Source of the DNA: a virus
Reading direction: 5' to 3' (one strand)
IMG/VR virus record: IMGVR_UViG_3300046507_000639
Coordinates: 64,001-128,000 of that record
DNA: 64,000 nucleotides
Shown here: in pieces, positions 22,704-33,175 of the stretch
Position numbering within the stretch: position 1 is the first letter of the stretch
How the letters are laid out: the number at the start of each line of letters is the position of its first letter
Translations under genes and position numbers: made by a program
The notes under the pieces: generated by a model
What the model was told of the DNA's origin: nothing
The model's database searches: none
What the model saw: only the letters and a program-made list of their open reading frames with translations

Positions 22704-24252
22704 CTTTAGAGGCTTCGGGTTCTTCAGGCGGCGCTATACCTGGCGGCAGCAGCGGCTCGTCCTTAGCCTTAGCGATCTGTTTCTCCATCTCTTCGATGTC
22801 CTCGTCGGTCTGCTTGAGGATTTCCTTCTTGATCCACTCAGAAGAGAAGAAGATGCCGATGTACTGTGCGGTCCTGTCGAGCAGGTCTATCCGCGACGTC
22901 ATGATCTCCTGGTTCTTCATCTCAGTGAAGTGGTCGTCGACCGCGAACTCGAAGAAGATGTTGTTCTTGATGCCCTGCCACTCGTCCTCGCTGATGATGT
23001 TCTTCAGCACCAACTGCTTCTCGAGGGCGGCGTAGAGGAGCATCGAGAACCGCTTGCGCAGTCGGGCGATGAACTTCTGGAACTTCAGCTCGTCTCGGCT
23101 GATCTCGCTCGGTCGGCCGATGGTGAACCCTTCCGAGGGGTTGAGCCGGCTCGTCGGGATGCCGAGCGACTTGTACATCTTCTGGAGGAAGTAGTCAAGG
23201 TCGGCCAGGTCGCCGAGGTTCTGACCGCCCGGGAGCGTCTCGACTTCCGTGCTCTTGCCGTCGCGGCGAGGGAACCAGTAGTCCTCGAGCATGGTCATGT
23301 GCTTGCGGTCGTCGCGGACCTCGCCGGTGCCGGCGTCGTACACGAGCCTGTTCTTGTGCTTCACCATCATGTCGCGGAGGTACTGCTCGGCTCGCGCCGG
23401 CTGCAGCTGACCTACGTCGATGTAGAAGATGCGTCGCTCGGGGGCTCGCACCAGTCGGTAGATGATGAGGGAGTTCTCGAGGGAGCGGAGCTGGTTGAAC
23501 GGTCGCAGCGCCTTGTGGAGGTACGACAGGACGAACTTGTTGTTCTCGTCCATGAGGCCTGAGTTCGAGAAGATGATCGAGTCCTTCGAGATCTTCAGGC
23601 CCTTCTGGTTGTACGTAGAAGAGGGCTCAGACGCACGAGACCCGTCGTTCTTGCCGCCGAAGCCGCGCTCACTGAAGAGGTAGTACTCGTTCTTCGTGAA
23701 CTTCATGGGCACGTCGGTGCCGTTGGAGGGGTCCTTCTTGATCTCACGGATCTTCGTGATCTTGCGAGGATCGATGTACCGGAGCTCCTGGATGCCCTTC
23801 GAGGGGTCCTTCTCGTCGATGACGACGTGGTAGTAGATCTGACCGTCGATGTACCAGCGACGGAAGATCTCGTAGGAGATGTTGTTGATGTCGAGGAGCT
23901 CTTTGACGTTGTCGAGCTCGTCGCGGATCATCTTCTTGATGTTCTCGGAGTAGCCCTCGAGGTTGTCGGTGTTCACCGTGACGACGTCGTTCTCGTCGGA
24001 GGCTATGGCCTCGTTGACGATCTCGTCGATGGCGTACTCGACCTCGGCCTCCTTGGCCAGTTCACGGTACTTCGTGATGAGCTCCGCCTCGGTCTTGGCA
24101 GAGCCCTCAATGTCGACGTACTGCCCGTAGGCGCCGCCGGTTGAGAGTAGGGTAGCCCCCTCGTCGTCTTGACGTTCAACGAACGACGGGAGCTCTTTGT
24201 CTTCGTTCCTCTTGATAGAGAAGCCGAAGAGCGACAGGTTCTTCATTGCCAT
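22699..24252 (-). CDS. 20: gp20 portal protein
   Basis: 517 aa (T4 gp20: 524). Family blocks are clear: EYAIDEIVNEAI, GYSENIKKMIRDELD, the stem/wing region IEQ-to-IDPRKI, RAPERRIFYIDVGQL, KHMTMLEDYWFPRR and LGIPTSRLNP. It forms the 12-mer vertex channel for DNA entry and tail attachment and starts head assembly. C-terminus is Pro/Glu-rich. Confidence 0.96.
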   Translation of the reverse strand: MAMKNLSLFGFSIKRNEDKELPSFVERQDDEGATLLSTGGAYGQYVDIEGSAKTEAELITKYRELAKEAEVEYAIDEIVNEAIASDENDVVTVNTDNLEGYSENIKKMIRDELDNVKELLDINNISYEIFRRWYIDGQIYYHVVIDEKDPSKGIQELRYIDPRKITKIREIKKDPSNGTDVPMKFTKNEYYLFSERGFGGKNDGSRASEPSSTYNQKGLKISKDSIIFSNSGLMDENNKFVLSYLHKALRPFNQLRSLENSLIIYRLVRAPERRIFYIDVGQLQPARAEQYLRDMMVKHKNRLVYDAGTGEVRDDRKHMTMLEDYWFPRRDGKSTEVETLPGGQNLGDLADLDYFLQKMYKSLGIPTSRLNPSEGFTIGRPSEISRDELKFQKFIARLRKRFSMLLYAALEKQLVLKNIISEDEWQGIKNNIFFEFAVDDHFTEMKNQEIMTSRIDLLDRTAQYIGIFFSSEWIKKEILKQTDEDIEEMEKQIAKAKDEPLLPPGIAPPEEPEASKE

Positions 24253-24281
24253 CTTGTAGTCTCCTCAGGAGCCGTGATGGC

Positions 24282-24827
24282 TTATACGCCACCGCCGTCG
24301 CCGGTATTGCCGCCCACGATGCTCCAGGAGTCGTACTGCCAGACCACCTGGAAGGTCTCGACGGTGTCACGGGTGTCCCAGTCGAGGTCGATCACGCCGA
24401 CCTCCGAGGGCCAGATGCCGTTGAACTGGTAGATGCGGAGCTCAGAGCCGTCCTTGCCGTACTGGGTGACGATCGCCTGAGACTTGTAGTTGCCGGGAGC
24501 AGAGCCGAGGGCAGCGATGTTAGTCTCGCGTCCGTTGATGGCGTTAGACCAGGTCTCGATGGCGTCGCGGATCGCGAAGTCTTCGTCGTTGTAGACGGTC
24601 GTCGTCCAGGCCTGGAACTCACGGTCGCCCGGGACCTTGATGGTGCGGCCGAAGTAAGACACGTTGATGATGCCGATGGTGTCTCCCGGGAGAGAAGCAG
24701 CGCGGCAGTGGAACGGGAGCTTGATGTCTGCGACTGCGTTGACCGGGTTAGTGATCTGGACGCTGAACTGGCTCGGTCGGGCGCCGCCGAACTGGAGCTG
24801 AGAGCGAATCTCATTGATGTTGAACAT
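24282..24827 (-). CDS. 19: gp19 tail tube protein
   Basis: 181 aa (T4 gp19: 163). RPSQFSVQITNPVN, FHCRAASLPGDTIG, YFGRTIKVPGDREF and WSNAINGRETN are typical of contractile-tail tube subunits. It polymerises inside the sheath into the DNA conduit. A late promoter is 34 bp upstream of the start. Confidence 0.93.
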   Translation of the reverse strand: MFNINEIRSQLQFGGARPSQFSVQITNPVNAVADIKLPFHCRAASLPGDTIGIINVSYFGRTIKVPGDREFQAWTTTVYNDEDFAIRDAIETWSNAINGRETNIAALGSAPGNYKSQAIVTQYGKDGSELRIYQFNGIWPSEVGVIDLDWDTRDTVETFQVVWQYDSWSIVGGNTGDGGGV

Positions 24828-24860
24828 GTTGTCCTCTCGATTTACGATAGATCTTTGGGA

Positions 24861-24868
24861 TATTTATA
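24861..24868 (-). promoter_or_regulatory. T4-type late promoter for gene 19
   Basis: Exact TATAAATA on the minus strand, only 10 bp from the divergent early promoter at 24879-24907. Confidence 0.8.
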
Positions 24869-24878
24869 AAAGAGCCTA

Positions 24879-24907
24879 TTTACATCCTTCGGAAGGTGTG
24901 GTATAGT
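24879..24907 (+). promoter_or_regulatory. sigma70-like promoter of the small plus-strand cassette
   Basis: TTTACA, 17-bp spacer, TATAGT, 37 bp before the ATG at 24944. The spacer contains the inverted repeat CCTTCGGAAGG. Confidence 0.7.
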
Positions 24908-24943
24908 ACGAACCATGAACCACCTAATAGAAGGACTCTCGTA

Positions 24944-25231
24944 ATGCCTGCCGAAGCAGTGAAATCAGTGGTAGCCTTAGTGTTCCACTTGTACAGCTCA
25001 CCAGTACCCGTCCAACACTTCTTCATACACGAGACGGAGGCCCAGTGCCGCCAGGACATCTTCGTGCTGCAGCACAATAAGACGCCCACTCAGGTCATGC
25101 TGGAGGCCCAGATCATCCCTGAGCCCGTGCAGTCCATCGAGTACTCGTGCATCACGTTCGACGAGGCCTGGGACCGTCAGACCGGTGGTGGGACGAAGGC
25201 GCCCTCCGACGCGGAGCCTAACGAGCAATGA
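24944..25231 (+). CDS. hypothetical accessory protein between genes 19 and 18
   Basis: 95 aa from the ATG at 24944 after GAAGGACT; the longer frame to 24896 crosses the -10 box and is rejected. A beta-alpha pattern (VKSVVALVFHLYSS, QHFFIHETEAQCRQDIFVLQ) with a polar end. No family recognised. It is opposite in orientation to the surrounding late genes and has its own promoter. Confidence 0.6.
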   Translation: MPAEAVKSVVALVFHLYSSPVPVQHFFIHETEAQCRQDIFVLQHNKTPTQVMLEAQIIPEPVQSIEYSCITFDEAWDRQTGGGTKAPSDAEPNEQ

Positions 25232-25422
25232 TCCGCTTCCTGGGAAAGACTTTCTTATTTTTCGTGGGGCTGTACGTGATCGTGCTGATCACCGCTACGG
25301 TGAACGCCGACCCCGAGTGTGTAGTCCGCGCTCAGCAGACCGGAAGCAGCAAGCAGTCGTCCGTGATGTTCTGCGCCCTCTTCGGCAAGTTCGAGCAGGT
25401 GGGGAACGACTGGTCTAAGTGA
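25228..25422 (+). CDS. small exported or membrane-anchored two-cysteine protein
   Basis: 64 aa; ATGA overlap with the previous gene. An N-terminal hydrophobic stretch (FLGKTFLFFVGLYVIVLITA) is followed by NADPECVV, a possible signal-peptidase site after Ala, and a short outer part with two Cys that could form a disulfide. Similar in build to the 53-aa gene at 58797-58958. Periplasmic localisation is inferred; function unknown. Confidence 0.55.
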   Translation: MIRFLGKTFLFFVGLYVIVLITATVNADPECVVRAQQTGSSKQSSVMFCALFGKFEQVGNDWSK

Positions 25423-25443
25423 GAAGTGCATACCGCGAAAAGC

Positions 25444-25471
25444 AAAAGGGGAGCCGTGAGCTCCCCCTTTT
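25444..25471. terminator. bidirectional intrinsic terminator
   Basis: GGGGAGC, loop CGTGA, GCTCCCC, flanked by AAAA on the left and CTTTT on the right. It can end the plus cassette and, read the other way, gene 18. Confidence 0.8.
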
Positions 25472-25491
25472 CGTTTCTATGTCCAGTCCGA

Positions 25492-27483
25492 TCAGAACTG
25501 TCCGACCACTTCTGCGAAGTCGACTCCGGTCCTGACGGCCACGAAGTTGAGCTGGATGAAGTTGATCGAGCGCGCCGGAGCGATGTAGATATCGCCGACG
25601 AACTGGTTGTTGTCGATGACGTCCGGCGTGTTGTTGGTCTCGTCGCAGACGATCTTGTACGAAGACAGACCGCGGCGGCCCTGCACGTCACGGAGGTACG
25701 GCTCGACCATGTTGCGGAACTGAGCACGGGTGAACGAGTCGTTGAACTCGAACAGCGTGTACTTAGCAGCCGTGGCGATGGCCTTCTCGAGGACGATGAA
25801 GAGGCGGCGGACGTTGATGCGGTCGAAGGCCGACGCCTTGGTCTGCAGCGTCTTGTCACCGTAGAGGATCGTGCCCTCGCCTGTGAAGTTGACGACCGGG
25901 TTGATGTTGCTGCTGTAGAGCAGGTCGCGGTCGCCCATGTCCGGGTTGTACGCGAGCTTCGTGACGTTCTTGATGGCGCCGCGGTTGAAGCCAGCGGGAG
26001 ACCACCACGGGTCACGGGTGACGTCGGTGCGGACCACGAGGCCGGCGACGTCGCCGTTCAGCGGCACCCAGCGGTAGGTGTCGTTGTACTTGTCGTACTG
26101 GTACTTGTAGCCGCTGTCCATCACGCCGTAGGAAGACGAGCCGAGGACTTCACGCGTGAGGATGACCGACTCTGCTTCCTGGAACGGGTTGTTGACGACG
26201 TCGCTGATCTGCGGCGAGACGAGCGCGATGCAGTCCTTGCGGTACTCCGCGATGTTCTCGATGATGTACTGTGCGAGGCCCATGCCGCGGACGCCGTGGG
26301 AAGCCACTGCCTTGCCGTTCATGACCAGCGAGATGTCGACCTGAGTCGCGTCGCGGAACTGGTTGTAGGCGCGGATCATGTCGCCGAGGCCGATGGTGCT
26401 CTCGGTAGCACCCGCGTTGCCGCCGCCGAAGGAAGCGGTGTATGCGCGGTCGGTGGTAGCAGCCGTCGCGGTCGACGCGTCGCTGATGACGTCGGCGCCT
26501 ACGCGAGAGTTAGCGTACCAGACCCAGTTGGAAGACTGGTTGAGTACGTCCTTGTAGAAGATGGAGCCGCCCTGCTCTCCCTTGGCGTTCGAGACGCGAG
26601 AGAGACCCTGCCAGACTTCGAGGACCTGGTCGGGGGTGCCGGTGATCTTGCCGTCTTCGTCGACGATGACGATGTGGAGCTCGTCGCCCGTGCCGCCGCG
26701 GTTGTCCGTGTAGGTCGTCGTGGTCGGGGCGCCGTTCACCGAGTTGAAGAACTCCCAGTAGCGCTTGATCGAAGCGGTCTCGGTGAAGTCCGACGTGAGG
26801 TAGTAACGCTCGTAGAACGTCACGTTCGCGGTGGAGTTACCGTTAGCCGTAGCGGTGTTGCTGACCGATGCGATCTGGAGGTACTGCGTGCCGATGGTGG
26901 TGTTGCCGACGTTCACCCAGTCGTTGACCGCGAGGTCGTTGAGCAGCGGGATGTTGTTGCCGGTGGAGGTCACGACCGCGGTGTTCGAGCCGACGCTGAA
27001 TGCGACGGTCGTGTTGGAGATCGAGATGGTCTTCGAGTAGGCGTTGGCAGAGTCGCAGACGCTGATCTTCAGCGAGTTGCCGGGAGTGCCGGGCCACTTA
27101 GCGAAGTACTGCTGCTGGGTGTTCGCGAACGTGAGCGTGTCGTAGTGCGTCGCGTTCTTGATCTGAGTGTTGGACGTGGCCAGGTCTGCAGTGTTCGAGA
27201 TGGCTACCGCGTTGAAGGTGTTGATCGTCGCAGCGCGCGAGACCCACAGCTTGTTGCCGTAGTCGAGGAAGTTAGAGCCCGTGAACCACGTCTCAAAGTT
27301 ATCGTCGTTAGGCTTGCCGAAGCGGGTCGCGAGCTCGTCCTGAGAGCTGATGAGGTCGCGGTCTTCTACCGGTCCCCATGCAAAAACGCCACCCAGCGCT
27401 CCTTCCGTCGTGGAGACGGCCGGGACGATGGTCGTCAGGTCGATTTCGCTGACGCTGACTCCCGGGCTTACAGTGAACGCCAT
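25492..27483 (-). CDS. 18: gp18 tail sheath protein
   Basis: 663 aa (T4 gp18: 659). It starts MAFTVSPGVSVSEIDLTTIV, the sheath N-terminus, then GALGGVFAWGPVEDRD, and ends with the conserved C-terminal core (FRNMVEPYLRDVQGRRGLSS, YIAPARSINFIQLNFVAVRTG). It contracts around the gp19 tube during injection. The middle is rich in Asn/Thr (about 130-260) and probably forms the surface-exposed variable domains. Confidence 0.96.
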   Translation of the reverse strand: MAFTVSPGVSVSEIDLTTIVPAVSTTEGALGGVFAWGPVEDRDLISSQDELATRFGKPNDDNFETWFTGSNFLDYGNKLWVSRAATINTFNAVAISNTADLATSNTQIKNATHYDTLTFANTQQQYFAKWPGTPGNSLKISVCDSANAYSKTISISNTTVAFSVGSNTAVVTSTGNNIPLLNDLAVNDWVNVGNTTIGTQYLQIASVSNTATANGNSTANVTFYERYYLTSDFTETASIKRYWEFFNSVNGAPTTTTYTDNRGGTGDELHIVIVDEDGKITGTPDQVLEVWQGLSRVSNAKGEQGGSIFYKDVLNQSSNWVWYANSRVGADVISDASTATAATTDRAYTASFGGGNAGATESTIGLGDMIRAYNQFRDATQVDISLVMNGKAVASHGVRGMGLAQYIIENIAEYRKDCIALVSPQISDVVNNPFQEAESVILTREVLGSSSYGVMDSGYKYQYDKYNDTYRWVPLNGDVAGLVVRTDVTRDPWWSPAGFNRGAIKNVTKLAYNPDMGDRDLLYSSNINPVVNFTGEGTILYGDKTLQTKASAFDRINVRRLFIVLEKAIATAAKYTLFEFNDSFTRAQFRNMVEPYLRDVQGRRGLSSYKIVCDETNNTPDVIDNNQFVGDIYIAPARSINFIQLNFVAVRTGVDFAEVVGQF

Positions 27484-27520
27484 ATGAGTTCTCCTTGTGA
27501 AATGTGAATGTTCTTTGGGA

Positions 27521-27528
27521 TATTTATT
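27521..27528 (-). promoter_or_regulatory. variant T4-type late promoter for gene 18
   Basis: AATAAATA on the minus strand, 38 bp before the gene 18 start. Confidence 0.7.
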
Positions 27529-27562
27529 CTTTTGGGTATTTACATTCCCAGAGAAAGGAGAC

Positions 27563-29584
<2,022 letters not shown>

Positions 29585-29592
<8 letters not shown>

Positions 29593-30400
29593 CGTCTATG
29601 ATGTCGCTCCTCACGACTATGTACGCCCAGTCGTCGTCTTCCTCGACCTGCTGGTACGGGATGGCGGTCGCGGGGTCGGTCGTCGGCTCACCGTTTGCAG
29701 TCAGACCCGGCCAGGTCTCGGTCTTCGAGTAGACCGGAGTCTGCACGAGGTCGGGGTAGAGGTCTACCGTGGCGAACTTGATCACCTTCGCGAGGCCGCC
29801 GGTGTTGGTGAAGTACCAGCCCTTGAGCGTGAAGTTAAGCGTCCAGACGATCCGTCGGCCGTCAAGGAAGCTGCCCTCGTAGGTGTCCTCGTGCGTGACG
29901 GTGTTCAGGACGATCGATATGTCTTTCTTGTACTCAGGCACGCTGTCGAGCAGGTGTGCCGACAGCGTGATGTCCGGGCGGAAGAACGGGAGGATCTGCT
30001 CGACGATCTTGAAGCCGTCCTCGAGTGTCTTCGTGATGATCGAGAGCTCGTAGCTGAGGTTCCACGGCACCGGGTTGAGGACCGCGTGAGACGACCCGCC
30101 TGAGATGACTCGGTTGACGCCGGCCGGGTTCAGGGCGCGGGACGCATCGTATGACATGTCCTTGAGCTCGTAGGATATGCGCGGCAGGATGATCGCGCGG
30201 TCGCGGTCGAGGTTGGGGTCCTCCACCACGCGGGCGAGCCACTTCTCACGCGGGCCGTAGCCGAGCGGGACCTTCCAGTCGTCGACCTTCGGGTTCGTCC
30301 CGTCGCTTCGGGATATCCATATGTCGTTGAAGAGAGTGCCGAACAGGGCCGTGTACTTCTTCGTGAGCGCGTCGTAGAACTCTCCGGACTGGCCTAGCAT
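29585..30400 (-). CDS. 15: gp15 tail sheath stabiliser / tail terminator
   Basis: 271 aa (T4: 272). YDALTKKYTALFGTLFNDI, WKVPLGYGPREKWLAR, PRISYELKDMSYDASR and GVNRV match gp15. It caps the tail and joins it to the gp13/gp14 neck. Overlaps gene 14 by 1 bp and gene 16 by 8 bp. Confidence 0.95.
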
Positions 30401-31035
30401 CAGAACTCTCCGAACGGTGTGTTAGCGCTCCAGTCGAGGACCGTGTTGGCCTCCACCTGGATCGGGTCGTTCTGGTTGAACGCATCGTGGTCGATGTCGG
30501 TGACCGTGTCGTACTTGGCCGCGATGCCGTCGATGGAGCCGTTGCCCGTCGCGAATATCTCGTTGGAGTACTCGAACAGGTCGCACTTGAGCTCGTAGGA
30601 CTGGATCTTGCCGAGCTGGTAGAAGATGGCGGCGTTCTCGACGTACGATATCTGGTAGCAGGCCTTCGTCATCGGGATGAAGATGAGGTCTCCCTCGTCA
30701 GGACGCGTCTTGCCAGAGACCGGCGCCACGAACTGGTTGAATGATCTGATGGACATCTGCAGTGTCATAGAGTCACGCACTTCCATGCCGAACTTCGACA
30801 GGAAGACGTTCTCACCGCCGAAGGACGAGAAGTTCTTGATGTAGACCTCGACGTTGGCGGTGTTAGAGAACGACGAGTACTCCATCTCGTTGAAGATGGT
30901 GTCGGGGTTCACGCCGTGTCGCGGGATGTAGACAACGTCGTGCGCGTAGAACTTGATGGCCTCGACCACCAGGTTCTCGACGAGGTTCTGCTCGTTGTTC
31001 GCATTGAAGTTGTTCAGGTACGGGTTACTGGCCAT
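30400..31035 (-). CDS. 14: gp14 neck protein
   Basis: 211 aa (T4: 256). NPYLNNF at the N-terminus, VEAIKFYAHDVVYIPR, DTIFNE, EVYIKNFSSFGG, VFLSKFGMEV and PDEGDLIFIP are gp14 signatures. Joins the filled head to the tail with gp13. Confidence 0.94.
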   Translation of the reverse strand: MASNPYLNNFNANNEQNLVENLVVEAIKFYAHDVVYIPRHGVNPDTIFNEMEYSSFSNTANVEVYIKNFSSFGGENVFLSKFGMEVRDSMTLQMSIRSFNQFVAPVSGKTRPDEGDLIFIPMTKACYQISYVENAAIFYQLGKIQSYELKCDLFEYSNEIFATGNGSIDGIAAKYDTVTDIDHDAFNQNDPIQVEANTVLDWSANTPFGEF

Positions 31036-31042
31036 GTATATT

Positions 31043-31783
31043 CTAGCCGATCATAAAGGCAGTGACCATCGAGTTCTGGATGAGGTTCTCTTCCAGCTCG
31101 TTCACTTCTTCGTCTGCCTCGTCGAAGATCTGCTGACCGTTGAAGGTCACGCCGCCTGGCATGTTGATGCCGCTGAACTTCTTGAGGTTGTTGCCCCACT
31201 GCCTCTTGATGAGCGCGGTCGCGTACTTCAGGAGCCAGCGGTCTTTCCACACGTCGGGGTAGATCTCGGGGTCTACGATCTGGTATGCCTCGGCGATGAC
31301 GTACTCGCCCGCCGCGATCTTGTTCTTGTCCATGTCGATGTACAGCTTGTTCACGTTACGGTTGTAGCGGATGGGCTGCTGGCCGACGAGGATCTGTTCG
31401 ATGAACTGCAGGTTCTCGAAGGTCATCCAGAACGGGATGAGGTCGACGCCCGAGAAGGCGTAGAGGTCGTTCAGGGCGATCTGGTACTGGATAGAGAACA
31501 TGCCGCCCGAAGCCGAGATAGCAGTGCCGATGTTGAAGATGGACACCACGCCGATGTAGTCCTCAGGCATCGTGATGTAGCCGTTGTCGAGGTCTGTCTG
31601 GGTCATCTGGTGGGCGTAGTACATCTTACTCGTGCCGTCCCAGTGGTAGTCGTAGTACATCTTCAGGGCGTCGTCGACGCGGTCGTCCAGCTGGGTCGGG
31701 TCGACGTCAATGTTGATGACGGGGGAGCCGAGCCTGCGCAGGCAGTTGTCGATGAACTCTTGACGCGTAGTGGGTATGGCCAT
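31043..31783 (-). CDS. 13: gp13 neck protein
   Basis: 246 aa (T4: 309). TRQEFIDNCLRRLGSPVINI, DDRVDDALKMYYDYHWDG, YAHQMTQTDL and ITMPEDYIGVV match gp13. Neck component acting with gp14; four bases separate it from the collar-domain gene upstream. Confidence 0.94.
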   Translation of the reverse strand: MAIPTTRQEFIDNCLRRLGSPVINIDVDPTQLDDRVDDALKMYYDYHWDGTSKMYYAHQMTQTDLDNGYITMPEDYIGVVSIFNIGTAISASGGMFSIQYQIALNDLYAFSGVDLIPFWMTFENLQFIEQILVGQQPIRYNRNVNKLYIDMDKNKIAAGEYVIAEAYQIVDPEIYPDVWKDRWLLKYATALIKRQWGNNLKKFSGINMPGGVTFNGQQIFDEADEEVNELEENLIQNSMVTAFMIG

Positions 31784-31786
31784 TCG

Positions 31787-32983
31787 TCACGCCTTTATGA
31801 TGTACATCATCGAGACGTTGCGAGGGCGTGTCTCACTGCCCGATCCAGCACCGGTGTCGGTGGTGAAGGTGTGGCTGTGTGCGCCGCCTGCGACGACTGA
31901 GATGTTGTGGCTGTGTGCGCCGGCGGCCTGTATGCTGATGTTGGTCAGAGCGCCGAAGATGCCGATGCCGGTGAAGGCGCCGTTGATGCCGATGCCCGTG
32001 CCGTTGACGCTCGTGGCGCGGCCGAGGTCGGTAGACTGTCCAGAAGCAGCGCCTGTGCCCGAGCCGTTGTTGCCGACGGTGCCGTTGAACGTACGGTCGG
32101 CGTACGAGTGCGCGTGGCCTGGGTCAGATATCGAGTGAGCGTGTCCGGGGTCCGAGACAGAGTGCGCGTGGCCTGGGTCGTTGACACCGTGAGCGTGGTT
32201 GCCCTGGACGTCAGCGGTCGCGGTGTGGGTGTGTGATCCCGCCGAGCTCGTCGTGCCCGAGTGCGTGTGGGCCTTGAACGACTCGTCCTGGAAGCTGCCG
32301 AGCGTTCGTCCCGAGTCTACGCCGCGTCCGTGGTCCCAGCCTCGGATGAACTCGCCGCGGAGGTCGGGCAGGTTGAACGTCGTGCTGCCGTCACCGGCGC
32401 CGTAGAGCGTTCCGATGACCGCGAAGAGCGTGGAGTACGTCGACCTGGACTTGGCAGAGCCGTCGCACTCGAACCAGGAGTTCGGCGCAGTGTTGCCCGC
32501 GAAGGCCGTGATGGAGCCTGACGGCAGCACCTGGTTCGCGTAAGAGACCGCGTTGGAGTAGGCCGTATTGGCGGCTGATGAGATCGCGTTCGTGAGGGAG
32601 TTCGAGACGGCGTTGACGTCAGCCGTAGTGGCGAGGCGCGTCCCGGCAGCGGTGACCGCGCCGTTGGAGTAGAGCCTGAGGGTGTTGTTCGCGTCGGAAG
32701 ATGCGATGACTATAGAGTCGGAAGTGGCGTCGTGAGTGATCGAGCCGACGAGCAGGTTGGCGTCGTTGTAGAAGCGGTACGACGCGGTGTTGCCCGTGAC
32801 GGTGATCTTCTGAGCGTAGATGTCGCCCGTGATGGCCACGTTCGCTCCCGCGTCAGTCGGCATGCCGTTCGCGTAGACCGCCTTGTTGGCGAGCGATACG
32901 AGGTTGTTGGTCAGGTTCAGGAAGTACTGGAACGTGTCACCGTTCGCGGCAGTGTTTCCCGGTATGAGGTTGGGCGATGCCAT
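31787..32983 (-). CDS. short-tail-fibre-like protein with phage tail collar domain and His-X-His repeats
   Basis: 398 aa. A tail collar domain is clear at about 152-220 (LPSGSITAFAGNTAPNSWFE, STTFNLPDLRGEFIRGWDHG). The C-terminal part carries many HxH pairs (AHTHS, SHTHT, NHAHG and three GHAHS repeats, then SHSH-type pairs), comparable with the metal-binding tip of T4 gp12. It ends SETRPRNVSMMYIIKA, the usual collar C-terminus. Receptor binding is inferred. The three near-identical DPGHAHS units are a short tandem repeat at about 32100-32190. Confidence 0.82.
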   Translation of the reverse strand: MASPNLIPGNTAANGDTFQYFLNLTNNLVSLANKAVYANGMPTDAGANVAITGDIYAQKITVTGNTASYRFYNDANLLVGSITHDATSDSIVIASSDANNTLRLYSNGAVTAAGTRLATTADVNAVSNSLTNAISSAANTAYSNAVSYANQVLPSGSITAFAGNTAPNSWFECDGSAKSRSTYSTLFAVIGTLYGAGDGSTTFNLPDLRGEFIRGWDHGRGVDSGRTLGSFQDESFKAHTHSGTTSSAGSHTHTATADVQGNHAHGVNDPGHAHSVSDPGHAHSISDPGHAHSYADRTFNGTVGNNGSGTGAASGQSTDLGRATSVNGTGIGINGAFTGIGIFGALTNISIQAAGAHSHNISVVAGGAHSHTFTTDTGAGSGSETRPRNVSMMYIIKA

Positions 32984-33174
32984 CAGCGTCCTTCGTTGAG
33001 TTTAGCGAGTATGGCCGTCAGCAGCTCTTCTACTCGCGACACTTTATCTTCAAGCTTATTTATCCTCTCGGACTGCAGCTTGCGAGTCTTGTACGCGTCG
33101 GCCGCGGCGCGGTCGGTGTTGACCACCGCGCCCGGGTTGCTGCCTAGCCTCTTGAACTTGTGGTCCATGCTCAC
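32983..33174 (-). CDS. small coiled-coil protein next to the collar gene
   Basis: 63 aa; TGA overlaps the collar gene ATG. The second half is a regular heptad coiled coil (INKLEDKVSRVEELLTAILA). Small proteins of this type beside fibre genes may help fibre trimerisation or attach it to the baseplate; this is inference. Confidence 0.5.
   Translation of the reverse strand: MSMDHKFKRLGSNPGAVVNTDRAAADAYKTRKLQSERINKLEDKVSRVEELLTAILAKLNEGR
33057..33064 (-). promoter_or_regulatory. variant T4-type late promoter
   Basis: GATAAATA on the minus strand inside the 63-aa gene, 74 bp before the collar-domain gene. Confidence 0.45.
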
Positions 33175-33175
33175 C

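Noticed and set aside
25426-27507. 693-codon plus-strand frame opposite gene 18
   Set aside because: Low-complexity Val/Asp/Arg composition and complete overlap with the well-identified sheath gene.
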